Source: CAWJFJ01 sp963800065 (lineage in GTDB: Bacteria > Actinomycetota > Acidimicrobiia > Acidimicrobiales > UBA8190). Taken from it: DNA of 27,826 nt. Both the position numbers and the translations under genes were made by a program. How positions within the stretch are numbered: position 1 is the first letter of the stretch; each line of letters opens with the position of its first letter. The stretch spans positions 1 to 27,826 of the forward strand of contig CAWCZO010000005.1 of assembly GCA_963800065.1 (NCBI GenBank), written 5' to 3'. The notes beneath the pieces were generated by a model. The model searched no databases and was not told the origin of the DNA. It saw only the letters and a program-made list of their open reading frames with translations. Shown here piece by piece: positions 16,202 to 23,849 of this stretch.

Positions 16202-17140
16202 TCAGTCCTTGACCCGCAGGGACAGCCCCCGCTCGTCGAGGCGCTGGATGACCTCGTCGAGCGACTTCTGTCCGAAGTTGGTGATGGCCAGGAGGTCGTC
16301 CGCCGTGCGTTCGACCAACTCCCCGATGGTGTTGACCTGGGCCCGCTTGAGGCAATTGCGCGGCCGCTCGGAGAGGTCGAGGTCCTCGATGGGGAGGTCG
16401 AGGTCGGGCGATCCACTGGTCGATGTGCCCACCTCGCCCAGCTCGAGGCCCTGGGGCTCGTCCTCGAGATCGGCCACCAGTCCCACCAGGGACCGCAGGG
16501 TGTCACCGGCCGAGGCCAGCGCCTCGCGCGGTGTCAGGGAGCCGTCCGTCTCGATGTCGAGCACGAGCCGGTCGAAGTCGGTGGACTGCTCCACCCGGAC
16601 CGGCTCGACCGAGAAGGCCACCCGCCGGACGGGCGAGAAGATGGAGTCGACCGGGATGACGCCGATCGTGCTCGACCGCTTGTTGCGCTCGGCCGAGACG
16701 TAACCCCGACCACGCTCCACGGTGACGTCCATGGCCAGCCGGCCCTTGGCGTTCAAGGTGGCCACCGGCAGCTCGGGGTTGAGGACCTCCACATCGGCGG
16801 TCAACTGGATGTCGGAGGCCGTGACGTCGGCCGGTCCCCGCTTGTCACACCGCAGCGTCACCGGATCGTCGCTGTGGACCCGGAGGACGATGTCCTTCAG
16901 GTTGAGGATGACATCGGTGATGTCCTCCTTCACCCCGGGCAGGACGGTGAACTCGTGGAGGGCGTCGTCGAACCGGACCTGGGTGACGGCGGCGCCGGGA
17001 ATGGAGGAGAGCAGGGTCCGGCGGATCGAGTTGCCGAGGGTGTGCCCGAATCCCGGCTCGAGAGGGCTGATGGCGAACCGCTGCCGGCTCCCCTCCTCCT
17101 CGCCGATGGCCTCGACGGTCGGTCGCTGAATGATGAGCAT
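16202..17140 (-). CDS. rpoA: DNA-directed RNA polymerase subunit alpha
   Basis: Assembly platform of RNA polymerase. The 312 residues hold the N-terminal domain (GFGHTLGNSIRRTLLSSIPGAAVT at ~30-53, then LNLKDIVLRVHSDDP and GRGYVSAERNK) and the C-terminal DNA-contacting domain (about 245-312, RPRNCLKRAQVNTIGELVER, LLAITNFGQKSLDEVIQRL). An acidic linker joins them. ATG at 17140 has GCAGGAG about 9 bases upstream. It sits in the alpha operon between rpsD and rplQ. Confidence 0.99.
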   Translation of the reverse strand: MLIIQRPTVEAIGEEEGSRQRFAISPLEPGFGHTLGNSIRRTLLSSIPGAAVTQVRFDDALHEFTVLPGVKEDITDVILNLKDIVLRVHSDDPVTLRCDKRGPADVTASDIQLTADVEVLNPELPVATLNAKGRLAMDVTVERGRGYVSAERNKRSSTIGVIPVDSIFSPVRRVAFSVEPVRVEQSTDFDRLVLDIETDGSLTPREALASAGDTLRSLVGLVADLEDEPQGLELGEVGTSTSGSPDLDLPIEDLDLSERPRNCLKRAQVNTIGELVERTADDLLAITNFGQKSLDEVIQRLDERGLSLRVKD

Positions 17141-17237
17141 CTGGATCGCTCCTGCAGGTGGTCGGTTAAGTTTCGGGAGATCGGACTCGACGGTGACGGC
17201 TCTGCGGCGTCCGGACGGCGTCGATCGGGAACAGGGA

Positions 17238-17885
17238 CTACTTCGAGTAGAGCTCGACGATGAGGGATTCGCGCAGCGGTTCGTCGATGTGCTCCCGCTG
17301 CGGCAGGGACGTCACCCGGACCGAGAGACGACCTTCGCCGGCTTCGAGCCAGAGCGGGAGTTGGCGGTCGAGGGTGTCGAGATTGCGCCGGACGACGTAC
17401 ATCTCCCGGGCCGAGGGCTTCAAGGCCACGACGTCGCCCTCACGTACCCGGTAGCTGGGAATGGTGACCCGCTTGCCGTTCACGAGGACGTGTCCGTGAC
17501 GGACCAGCTGCCGGGCCTGGGCCCGGCTCGCTCCCCAGGTGGCCCGGAAGGCGACGTTGTCCAACCGCAGCTCGAGGAGCCGCAGGAGGTTCTCCCCGGT
17601 GATCCCGGGCTGGCGGTTGGCCTCGGCGTAGACGATCCGGAACTGCTTCTCCAGGACGCCGTAGATGCGCCGGGCCTTCTGCTTCTCACGCAACTGGGCC
17701 AGGTACTCCGATCCCTGTCGCATGCGGTCCCGGCCGTGTTCACCGGGGGGGTACGCCCTCGAGTGGCGGTCGCTCACGGCGTCGCTGACGGGGCATTTGA
17801 GCGAGTAGCAACGCTCGCCCTTCAAGAACAGTTTGGTCCGCTCCCGCCGGCACAGACGGCAGACGGGCCCGGTGTAGCGCGCCAT
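17238..17885 (-). CDS. rpsD: 30S ribosomal protein S4, zinc-binding form
   Basis: Primary 16S rRNA binder and, in many bacteria, the regulator of its own operon. ATG at 17885 gives 215 residues. Four Cys near the N-terminus (C9, C12, C26, C31) mark the zinc-containing form. The S4 RNA-binding domain is RLDNVAFRATWGASRAQARQ and LVNGKRVTIPSYRVREGD; the C-terminus ends IVELYSK as usual. It is 29 bp after rpsK; a 97-bp spacer with no clear structure separates it from rpoA. Confidence 0.98.
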   Translation of the reverse strand: MARYTGPVCRLCRRERTKLFLKGERCYSLKCPVSDAVSDRHSRAYPPGEHGRDRMRQGSEYLAQLREKQKARRIYGVLEKQFRIVYAEANRQPGITGENLLRLLELRLDNVAFRATWGASRAQARQLVRHGHVLVNGKRVTIPSYRVREGDVVALKPSAREMYVVRRNLDTLDRQLPLWLEAGEGRLSVRVTSLPQREHIDEPLRESLIVELYSK

Positions 17886-17914
17886 GATCGCAGGTACTCC
17901 CTTCCGTCCCCGCC

Positions 17915-18328
17915 TCAGACCCGGCGCCGCTTCTTGGGGCGGCAGCCGTTGTGAGGAATGGGGGTGACATCCTTGATACCGGCGACCTCGATGCCGACGG
18001 CCGACAACGAACGGATGGCCGTCTCGCGACCGGAGCCGGGGCCCCGGACGAGAACGTCGACCTTGCGGACACCGTGCTCCATGGCCCGGCGGGCCGCCTG
18101 CTCGGCCGCCAGCTGGGCGGCGAAGGGGGTCGACTTGCGTGAGCCCTTGAAACCGACGTTTCCGGCCGACGCCCAGGCCAGGACATTGCCCTCGTGGTCG
18201 CAGATGCTGACGATCGTGTTGTTGAACGAGCTCTTGATGTGGGCCACCCCGTAGGCGACGTTCTTGCGCTCCCGCTTCCGGGGCCGGCGGGTGGAGGCGG
18301 ACTTGGGGGTCTTGGCGGTCTTGGCCAT
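17915..18328 (-). CDS. rpsK: 30S ribosomal protein S11
   Basis: Platform protein of the small subunit. The 137 residues contain AHIKSSFNNTIVSICDHEGN, WASAGNVGFKGSRKSTPFAA, RGPGSGRETAIRSL and the C-terminal TPIPHNGCRPKKRRRV. The ATG shares one base with the rpsM stop (TAATG), indicating coupling. The lysine/arginine-rich N-terminal ~20 residues are typical of actinobacterial S11. Confidence 0.98.
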   Translation of the reverse strand: MAKTAKTPKSASTRRPRKRERKNVAYGVAHIKSSFNNTIVSICDHEGNVLAWASAGNVGFKGSRKSTPFAAQLAAEQAARRAMEHGVRKVDVLVRGPGSGRETAIRSLSAVGIEVAGIKDVTPIPHNGCRPKKRRRV

Positions 18329-18705
18329 TACTTGCGGACCTTCTTCTTGCCGGCGACGGTCTTCTTCGGGCCCTTGCGGGTACGGGCGTTGGTGTGGGTC
18401 CGCTGTCCGTGGACCGGTAGCCCGCGACGGTGGCGGATGCCCTGGTAGGACCCGATCTCCATCTTCCTCTTGATGTCCTGGGCGATGTCCCGGCGGAGGT
18501 CGCCTTCCACCTTGAGGTTGGCGTCGATCCAGGTCCGCAGGCGGGCGACCTCCTCGTCGGTGAGGTCACGTACCCGGGTGTCGGGGTTGGTGTCGGTCTC
18601 GGCGCAGACGCGCTGCGCCTGTGTCCGGCCCACGCCGAAGATGTAGGTCAGGGAGATCTCCAGCCGCTTCTCACGGGGGATGTCCACACCGCTGATCCGT
18701 GCCAC
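18328..18705 (-). CDS. rpsM: 30S ribosomal protein S13
   Basis: Head protein that contacts P-site tRNA and L5. The 125 residues start ARISGVDIPREKRLEISLTY and have YIFGVGRTQAQRV, IGSYQGIRHRRGLPVHGQRT and THTNARTRKGPKKTVAGKKK. GTG start at 18705. First of the rpsM-rpsK-rpsD-rpoA-rplQ alpha-operon genes, 33 bp after rpmJ. Confidence 0.98.
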   Translation of the reverse strand: MARISGVDIPREKRLEISLTYIFGVGRTQAQRVCAETDTNPDTRVRDLTDEEVARLRTWIDANLKVEGDLRRDIAQDIKRKMEIGSYQGIRHRRGLPVHGQRTHTNARTRKGPKKTVAGKKKVRK

Positions 18706-18738
18706 CGCTGTCCTTTCTCCGTCCTCGTTCCGACCCGC

Positions 18739-18852
18739 TCAGCCCTGGCGCTGCTTGTGCCGCGGGTTCTCGCAGATGACCATGACCACCCCGTGGCGGC
18801 GAATCACCTTGCACTTCTCACAGATCGCCTTGACGCTCGGTCGCACCTTCAT
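18739..18852 (-). CDS. rpmJ: 50S ribosomal protein L36, zinc-binding form
   Basis: A 37-residue protein reading MKVRPSVKAICEKCKVIR at its start and ending NPRHKQRQG. C11, C14, C27 and H32 form the zinc-ribbon of the C+ form. Length and sequence are diagnostic despite the small size. It sits between infA and rpsM, its usual place; its ATG is 37 bp after the infA stop. Confidence 0.97.
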   Translation of the reverse strand: MKVRPSVKAICEKCKVIRRHGVVMVICENPRHKQRQG

Positions 18853-18889
18853 TTCGCTTCTATCCATTTCTCGGCGGCGTCCAAGACGC

Positions 18890-19114
18890 TCACTTGTAGC
18901 GGTATGTGATCCGCCCCCGACTCAGGTCGTAGGGCGTGATCTCCACCTGCACACGATCGCCGGGGAGGATGCGGATCCGGTGCATCCGCATCTTGCCCGA
19001 GCTGTGGGCCAGGACCTTGTGGCCGTTCTCGAGCTCCACGCGGAACATGGCGTTGGGCAACGGCTCGACGACCGTCCCTTCGAGCACGATCGCATCCTCT
19101 TTGGGCTTCGGCAG
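18890..19114 (-). CDS. infA: Translation initiation factor IF-1, probable CTG start
   Basis: Binds the A site of the small subunit during initiation. The OB-fold is complete: VLEGTVVEPLPNAMFRVELE, GHKVLAHSSGKMRMHRIRIL, PGDRVQVEITPYDLSRGRIT, ending YRYK. I place the start at the CTG at 19114 (M-PKPKEDAIVL), which gives 74 residues, the family length. A GAGGAGGAG Shine-Dalgarno lies at the right distance upstream. There is no in-frame ATG, GTG or TTG near it; the next upstream GTG (19192) would add 26 residues unlike any IF-1. An internal GTG would remove the first conserved strand. Confidence 0.93.
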   Translation of the reverse strand: MPKPKEDAIVLEGTVVEPLPNAMFRVELENGHKVLAHSSGKMRMHRIRILPGDRVQVEITPYDLSRGRITYRYK

Positions 19115-19336
19115 GTGACTCCTCCTCGTCCTTTCCTCCGGGCACGCCGCACCCAGCGACAGGTACCGTGACTCCCGGTCCGCTCGTGCCACCCCGGGTG
19201 GGGTCCCGGTTCGAGCGTTGGCGACCCGCTACCACCGGCCGGAGCCGGAGCGACCAGACCCAGGTCAGGCCTAGCGGGCCGACCTATGAGCATAGCGGTT
19301 CCGGCGCCGTGCGACCACTTCCACCGGGTACCCCGG
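19115..19336 (-). other. map-infA intergenic region, long infA leader
   Basis: This 222-bp spacer probably drives infA-rpmJ and the alpha operon. A -10-like TATGCT lies at 19294-19289 with no good -35. Just downstream an inverted repeat at 19263-19284 pairs GGTCGGCC with GGCC-T-GACC (one bulged base) around a 5-base loop, which would fold near the 5' end of the transcript. No coding ORF is convincing here. Confidence 0.4.
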
Positions 19337-20077
19337 TCAGGGCAGGGTCAGGACCTCGGGCCCGTCGTCGGTGACGGCGATGCTGTGCTCGAAATGGGCC
19401 GAGAGGCTGCCGTCGGCCGTGATCACGCTCCAGCCGTCGTCGAGGACCCTGGTGGCCGCCCCGCCCACGTTCACCATGGGCTCCACGGCGAAGACCATGC
19501 CCGTCTTGAGCATCGGGCCCCCGCTGCCCGGCCAGTAGTTCGGGACCTGGGGTTCCTCGTGCATGGCGGTCCCGATGGCGTGCCCCACGTACTCCCGGAC
19601 CACGGAGAACCCGGCCTTCTCGGCCACCTCCTGGACGGCCCGACCGACCTCGTGGAGCCGCCTCCCCGGCCTCAGCTGCTCGATTCCGGCCCACAGGCTC
19701 TGTTCGGTCACCTCGATGAGCCGTTCGGCCACGGGGGAGACCTCCCCGATGGCCATGGTGAAGGCGGCGTCGCCGTGGTACCCCTCGATGATGGCCCCGC
19801 AGTCGATGGAGAGGATGTCGCCCTCCTGGAGGCAGTAGCTCCCCGGGATGCCGTGGACGATCATGTCGTTGGGCGAGGTGCAGATCACGGCCGGGTAGCC
19901 CCGGTAGTGCAGGAAGTTCGACTTGGCCCCACGCCGGTCGAGGACCTCACGGGCCACCGTGTCGAGCACGGCCGTCGTCACCCCCGGCTTGGCCGCCGCC
20001 CGGGTGGCCGCGTGCATCTCGGCCACCACACGCCCGGCCCGGCGCATCTTGGCGATCTCGTCGGCGGTCCTCTTCAT
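19337..20077 (-). CDS. map: Methionine aminopeptidase type I
   Basis: Removes the initiator Met from nascent proteins. The 246 residues carry all five metal ligands in context: Asp in LSIDCGAIIEG, Asp in HGDAAFTM, His in YVGHAIGTAMHEEP, Glu in FAVEPMVN and Glu in AHFEHSIAVT. The N-terminus MKRTADEIAKMRRAGRVVAE is typical; there is no N-terminal zinc-finger extension. It follows adk by 54 bp in the secY-adk-map order. Confidence 0.98.
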   Translation of the reverse strand: MKRTADEIAKMRRAGRVVAEMHAATRAAAKPGVTTAVLDTVAREVLDRRGAKSNFLHYRGYPAVICTSPNDMIVHGIPGSYCLQEGDILSIDCGAIIEGYHGDAAFTMAIGEVSPVAERLIEVTEQSLWAGIEQLRPGRRLHEVGRAVQEVAEKAGFSVVREYVGHAIGTAMHEEPQVPNYWPGSGGPMLKTGMVFAVEPMVNVGGAATRVLDDGWSVITADGSLSAHFEHSIAVTDDGPEVLTLP

Positions 20078-20131
20078 GGGACGATCCCGGCTGTCATCGG
20101 GCCGGCGCCGAGCGCTGCGTCGTCGGGCCCC

Positions 20132-20809
20132 TCACCGGGATCGTCCTCGGCGCTGGCGGCGATCCTCCACCGATCGGATGATCCGTCGCAGGACGGCGTC
20201 GGGGGAGCCGATGCCGTTCACCTTGGCCAGCTGCCCCCGGGTCGAGTACCAGTCGATGAGTGGTGCGGTCTGACGCTCGTAGAGCTCCAGCCGGCGACCG
20301 ATGGCGTCCTCGACGTCGTCCTCGCGCTGGATGACCTCGCCACCGCAGACGTCGCAGGTCCAGTTGATCTTGGGCGGTGCCGAGACCGAGTAGTTGGATC
20401 CGCAGTCGATGCAGACGCGCCGGCCGGCCAGGCGGCGCATGGCCTGGATGGTCGGGACCTCGATGTCCACGGCGGCGTCGATGTCTTCCGGCGCCATGAG
20501 GGCGGCCAGGACCTCGGCCTGGTGCGTGGTGCGGGGGCACCCGTCCAGGATGAAACCCCGGGCCCGGGCGTCGGGCTCGGCCAGACGCTCGGCCACCATC
20601 TCCATGATGAGATCGTCTCCCAGCAGCTCGCCGCTGTCCATGTTCTCCTTGACCTTCGATCCGAGCTCGTCCCCGCTCTTGACCGCGCCGCGCAGCATGT
20701 CCCCCGTGGAGACGTGCGGGACGACGTAGTGATGCGACAGTCGCACGCACTGTGTCCCCTTGCCGGCCCCCTGTTTGCCCAGGACCACGAGCCTGACGCC
20801 GGGTACCAT
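20132..20809 (-). CDS. adk: Adenylate kinase, zinc-lid form
   Basis: Phosphoryl transfer between ATP, AMP and ADP. The 225 residues begin with the P-loop GKQGAGKGTQ (11-20), AMP-binding STGDMLRGAVKSG, and ILDGCPRTTHQAE, in which the usual Phe of DGFPRT is Cys. The LID domain carries C133, C136, C152 and C155 in two CxxC pairs, so it probably binds zinc; many actinobacterial kinases have a short lid without these. The ATG at 20809 is 3 bp after the secY stop. Confidence 0.97.
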   Translation of the reverse strand: MVPGVRLVVLGKQGAGKGTQCVRLSHHYVVPHVSTGDMLRGAVKSGDELGSKVKENMDSGELLGDDLIMEMVAERLAEPDARARGFILDGCPRTTHQAEVLAALMAPEDIDAAVDIEVPTIQAMRRLAGRRVCIDCGSNYSVSAPPKINWTCDVCGGEVIQREDDVEDAIGRRLELYERQTAPLIDWYSTRGQLAKVNGIGSPDAVLRRIIRSVEDRRQRRGRSR

Positions 20810-20812
20810 CCG

Positions 20813-22108
20813 CTACTTCAGGAAGCCCTCGTAATTCCGCATCATCAGCTGACTGTCGATCTGCCGCATCGTCTCGAGCGACACGCCGACAGCGATGAGG
20901 AGAGTGGTCCCGAAGAACGGATAGCCGGTGATGTGCCATGCCGCCATCAAGAGAGAAGGGGTCACGGCGACAGCGGCGAGGTACAGACCACCGGGGAGCG
21001 TGATGCGGTTGAGAATACGCGCCAGGTAGCGCTCGGTGGGCGGGCCGGGTCGGATCCCGGGAATGTACCCGCCCTGTTTCCGGATGATGTCCGCCTGCTG
21101 GTGCGGGTCGAACGCCACGTAGACGTAGAAGAAGGTGAAGGCGAAGATGAGGACCCCGTACGACGCCACGTAGACCAGGCTGGTCGGGGTGATCCGGTCG
21201 TTGACGAAGGTCCGGAAGGCCACCCAGGGGATGACGTTGGCCAGGAGGATCGGGATGTAGAGCATCGAGTTGGCGAAGATGATCGGGATCACTCCGGACT
21301 GATTGACCTTGAGCGGTATGTAGGTGGACGAGCCGCCGTACATTCGGCGCCCGACCACCCGTTTGGCGAAGGTGACGGGGATCCGGCGTTGGCCCTGCTC
21401 CATGAAGACCACGAAGACCAGGAGGATCAGGGTCAGCGCCAGGATGACGCCGAACTTGGGCTTCCCGCCCTGCGACAGGATGAGGGCCCCGCCGGCGGGG
21501 ATCCCGGCCACCACGTTGGCGAAGATGATGATGGACATCCCGTTGCCGATGCCGCGCTGGGTGATGAGCTCACCGAGCCACATGACGAAGGCGGTGCCGG
21601 CCGTGAGCGTCAGGACGATGAAGCCGGCCCGGTAGAGGTTGAAGTTCGGGATCAGGTCGATGTTGGACGTCGACGAGCCGAGGAGCCCGGCGGCGCCGTT
21701 GTGGAACACGTAGACGAGACCAGAGGCCTGGAGGAGAGCCAGGCCGATGGTGACGTACCGGGTCGTCTGGGTGATCTTCTTCTGCCCGATCGCCCCCTGG
21801 TCCCGCCACTCCTCGAGCTTCGGGATCACCGTCGTCAGCAGCTGGATGATGATTGAGCTGGTGATGTACGGCATGATCCCGAGGCCGAACAGCGCCATCT
21901 TCAACAATCCGCCGCCGGAGAAGAGGTTCAGGAAGCCGAGGATCCCCGCCGACTTGGCCTGGGCCTCGAGCTGCTGAATCTCCTTGATGGACACGAAGGG
22001 GACGATGAGGTTGGCGCCCAGCTGGTACAGGCCGATGATGAGAAGGGTGAACACGACCTTGTTGCGCAGGTCCGGAACCTTGAAGATGTTCTTGAGGCTC
22101 GAGAGCAC
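20813..22108 (-). CDS. secY: Preprotein translocase channel SecY
   Basis: Main channel of the Sec translocon in the inner membrane. GTG at 22108, preceded by GAGGAGGGG, gives 431 residues with about ten hydrophobic segments. Landmarks: the N-terminal SLKNIFKVPDLRNKVVFTLL, plug-region GGGLLKMALFGLGIMPYITS, the cytoplasmic loop VTFAKRVVGRRMYGG, KVNQSGVIPIIFA, and the SecA-contacting QGGYIPGIRPGPPTERYL. The C-terminus ends NYEGFLK. It follows rplO in spc-operon order and leads into adk. Confidence 0.98.
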   Translation of the reverse strand: MLSSLKNIFKVPDLRNKVVFTLLIIGLYQLGANLIVPFVSIKEIQQLEAQAKSAGILGFLNLFSGGGLLKMALFGLGIMPYITSSIIIQLLTTVIPKLEEWRDQGAIGQKKITQTTRYVTIGLALLQASGLVYVFHNGAAGLLGSSTSNIDLIPNFNLYRAGFIVLTLTAGTAFVMWLGELITQRGIGNGMSIIIFANVVAGIPAGGALILSQGGKPKFGVILALTLILLVFVVFMEQGQRRIPVTFAKRVVGRRMYGGSSTYIPLKVNQSGVIPIIFANSMLYIPILLANVIPWVAFRTFVNDRITPTSLVYVASYGVLIFAFTFFYVYVAFDPHQQADIIRKQGGYIPGIRPGPPTERYLARILNRITLPGGLYLAAVAVTPSLLMAAWHITGYPFFGTTLLIAVGVSLETMRQIDSQLMMRNYEGFLK

Positions 22109-22164
22109 CGCCCCTCCTCGTCGCGTTCTCGGCGCACCCGGCGCCGATGGCCAAGATGTAGAGG

Positions 22165-22653
22165 CTACCGGTTGGTGAGGGCGTTCCCCCGCGCGGGCGG
22201 CCGACCGTGGCCGAACGGAAGCGGGAGCAACTCCACCTGACCACCGGCCGCCTCGATGGCGCTGCGGGCGCTGGCCGACACGGCGTGCACCTCCACGCGC
22301 AGCGCTCGGCGCAACTCGCCCCGGCCGAGCACCTTGACCAGGGCCCCCTTGCGAACCAGACCCACCGCCTCCAGGGTGGCGGGAGAGGCCACGTCCCCGT
22401 CGAAGTTCTCCAGGGTGTCGAGGTTCACCACGGCGTAGGAGACGCGGAAGGGGTTGTGGAAACCCTTGAGCTTGGGGATGCGTTGAGCCAACGGGAGCTG
22501 GCCGCCCTCGAAGCCGGGCTTCACGGTGTTGCGGGCGTGTTGCCCCTTGGTCCCGCGCCCGGCCGTCTTCCCACCCTTGCCGGCGATGCCCCGCCCCACA
22601 CGACGACGGGCCCGGTTGGAACCGGCCGGCGGACGGAGGTCGTGGATCTTCAT
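22165..22653 (-). CDS. rplO: 50S ribosomal protein L15
   Basis: Late-assembly large-subunit protein. The 162 residues start MKIHDLRPPAGSNRARRRVG and contain GRGIAGKGGKTAGRGTKGQ, PGFEGGQLPLAQRIPKLKGF and VKVLGRGELRRALRVEVHAV. The C-terminus is extended by ~15 residues (PFGHGRPPARGNALTNR) past the usual end. The ATG overlaps the rpmD stop as ATGA. Confidence 0.98.
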   Translation of the reverse strand: MKIHDLRPPAGSNRARRRVGRGIAGKGGKTAGRGTKGQHARNTVKPGFEGGQLPLAQRIPKLKGFHNPFRVSYAVVNLDTLENFDGDVASPATLEAVGLVRKGALVKVLGRGELRRALRVEVHAVSASARSAIEAAGGQVELLPLPFGHGRPPARGNALTNR

Positions 22654-22931
22654 GACGTCTGCCTCCCCTCGGCCGCACGGCGCGCCCGCCGGCTGGCCTG
22701 CGTGCGCAACTCTTGGGCGGCGGCGGCGTCGGGCTGGGCGGCCTCCACCGTCACCAGGTGGGGGACGCGGGCCAGCATGCCCCGGATCTCGGGACGGTCG
22801 GGCAGAATGCGCGACCGTCCCACACCACGCAGTCCGAGGGCCCGGAGCGTGCCGCGGTGTTTGGGCTTGGTGCAGATGGCCGACCTCACCTGGGTCACCA
22901 ACAGGTCGCCACCCGTGGCCGACGGCGTCAT
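22650..22931 (-). CDS. rpmD: 50S ribosomal protein L30, C-terminally extended
   Basis: The core LLVTQVRSAICTKPKHRGTL, LGLRGVGRSRILPDRPEIRG and MLARVPHLVTVE (about residues 10-63) is a standard L30. The total of 93 residues exceeds the usual ~60; the last 30 are Ala/Arg-rich and basic and may be disordered or lie on rRNA. The ATG at 22931 and the stop both form ATGA overlaps, with rpsE and rplO respectively, so frame and ends are well fixed. Confidence 0.95.
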   Translation of the reverse strand: MTPSATGGDLLVTQVRSAICTKPKHRGTLRALGLRGVGRSRILPDRPEIRGMLARVPHLVTVEAAQPDAAAAQELRTQASRRARRAAEGRQTS

Positions 22932-23479
22932 GCCTCCACCCCCTGGAACAGGTCGGAGGCGCGCTGGCGCTCGCGGTAGGCGCGCAGGACACCCCTCGGG
23001 ATGACCTCGTCGGCGGGCTTTCCCCGCAGCCGGGCCACATCCTCGGGCCGCTTCAGCGATTTGAGCCCGGCGATGGTGGCGTGGGCCACGTTGATGCCGT
23101 TCGACGAACCGAGCGATTTGCACAGAATGTCGTGGATCCCGGCCATCTCCAGGATGGCGCGGGCGGCACCGCCGGCGATGACGCCGGTCCCGGGAGCGGC
23201 GGGCTTCAGCATGACGCGCCCGGCGCCCGCCTCACCGATGATCGGATGGGTGATGGTGGAGCCGGCCAGGGGGACGTGGAACATGTTCTTCCGTGCTTCC
23301 TCGATCCCCTTCTGGACGGCCAGACCGGCCTCCTTGGCCTTGCCGTAGCCGAGACCGACGCGTCCGTTGCCGTCGCCGACGACCATAAGGGCGGTGAAGG
23401 AGAACCGCCGGCCGCCCTTCACCACCTTGGCCACCCGGTTCACCCGGATGGTCCTCTCCTCGAATTGTCCGTCGAGCAT
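22928..23479 (-). CDS. rpsE: 30S ribosomal protein S5
   Basis: Accuracy-related small-subunit protein. The 183 residues contain RVAKVVKGGRRFSFTALMVV, GDGNGRVGLGYGKAKE, LKPAAPGTGVIAGGAARAIL and GSSNGINVAHATIAGLKSL. The beginning MLDGQFEERTIRVNRV is typical of actinobacterial S5 without the longer N-terminal tail. It follows rplR by 2 bp and overlaps rpmD (ATGA). Confidence 0.98.
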   Translation of the reverse strand: MLDGQFEERTIRVNRVAKVVKGGRRFSFTALMVVGDGNGRVGLGYGKAKEAGLAVQKGIEEARKNMFHVPLAGSTITHPIIGEAGAGRVMLKPAAPGTGVIAGGAARAILEMAGIHDILCKSLGSSNGINVAHATIAGLKSLKRPEDVARLRGKPADEVIPRGVLRAYRERQRASDLFQGVEA

Positions 23480-23481
23480 TG

Positions 23482-23847
23482 TCAGAACTCCAGTCCTGCT
23501 GTGCGGGCGGCGTCGGCCAGGGCGGCCACCCGCCCGTGATACCGGAAACCTCCGCGGTCGAAGACGACCTTCGTCACCCCGGCCGCTGTCGCCCGTTCGG
23601 CGATCAGGCGACCCACGGTCTTGGCAGCGTCCACGTTCCCGCCGGGGCCCGACCGCAGCGACGCCTCGACCGTACTGGCGGCCGCCACCGTGCGCCCCGT
23701 GGTGTCGTCGATGACCTGAGCCGAGATGTGACGTGACGAACGGAAGACGGCCAGACGGGGCCGGCCGGTGGTGCCCACGATCTGCTTGCGCACCCGGGCG
23801 TGGCGCCGGATGCGTAGGGCGCGCTTGCGCTGAGCGGTGGTGGCCAT
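23482..23847 (-). CDS. rplR: 50S ribosomal protein L18
   Basis: Binds 5S rRNA with L5. The 121 residues contain GRPRLAVFRSSRHISAQVID, NVDAAKTVGRLIAERA and the C-terminal VVFDRGGFRYHGRVAALADA, ending AGLEF. The ATG is 2 bp after the rplF stop. Length and all motifs are normal. Confidence 0.98.
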   Translation of the reverse strand: MATTAQRKRALRIRRHARVRKQIVGTTGRPRLAVFRSSRHISAQVIDDTTGRTVAAASTVEASLRSGPGGNVDAAKTVGRLIAERATAAGVTKVVFDRGGFRYHGRVAALADAARTAGLEF

Positions 23848-23849
23848 GG

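Noticed and set aside
17141..17237. Promoter or S4-binding leader in the rpsD-rpoA spacer
   Set aside because: The 97-bp spacer has only a short CGTCCGGACG palindrome and no paired -35/-10; not enough to call.
18890..19192. infA start at the upstream GTG (100 residues)
   Set aside because: The extra 26 residues do not resemble IF-1 and the Shine-Dalgarno fits the CTG at 19114 instead.
19286..21856. 856-codon plus-strand ORF opposite map, adk and secY
   Set aside because: It spans three conserved minus-strand genes and the spacers between them; composition (His/Asp/Gly-rich) is that of a reverse-complement shadow.
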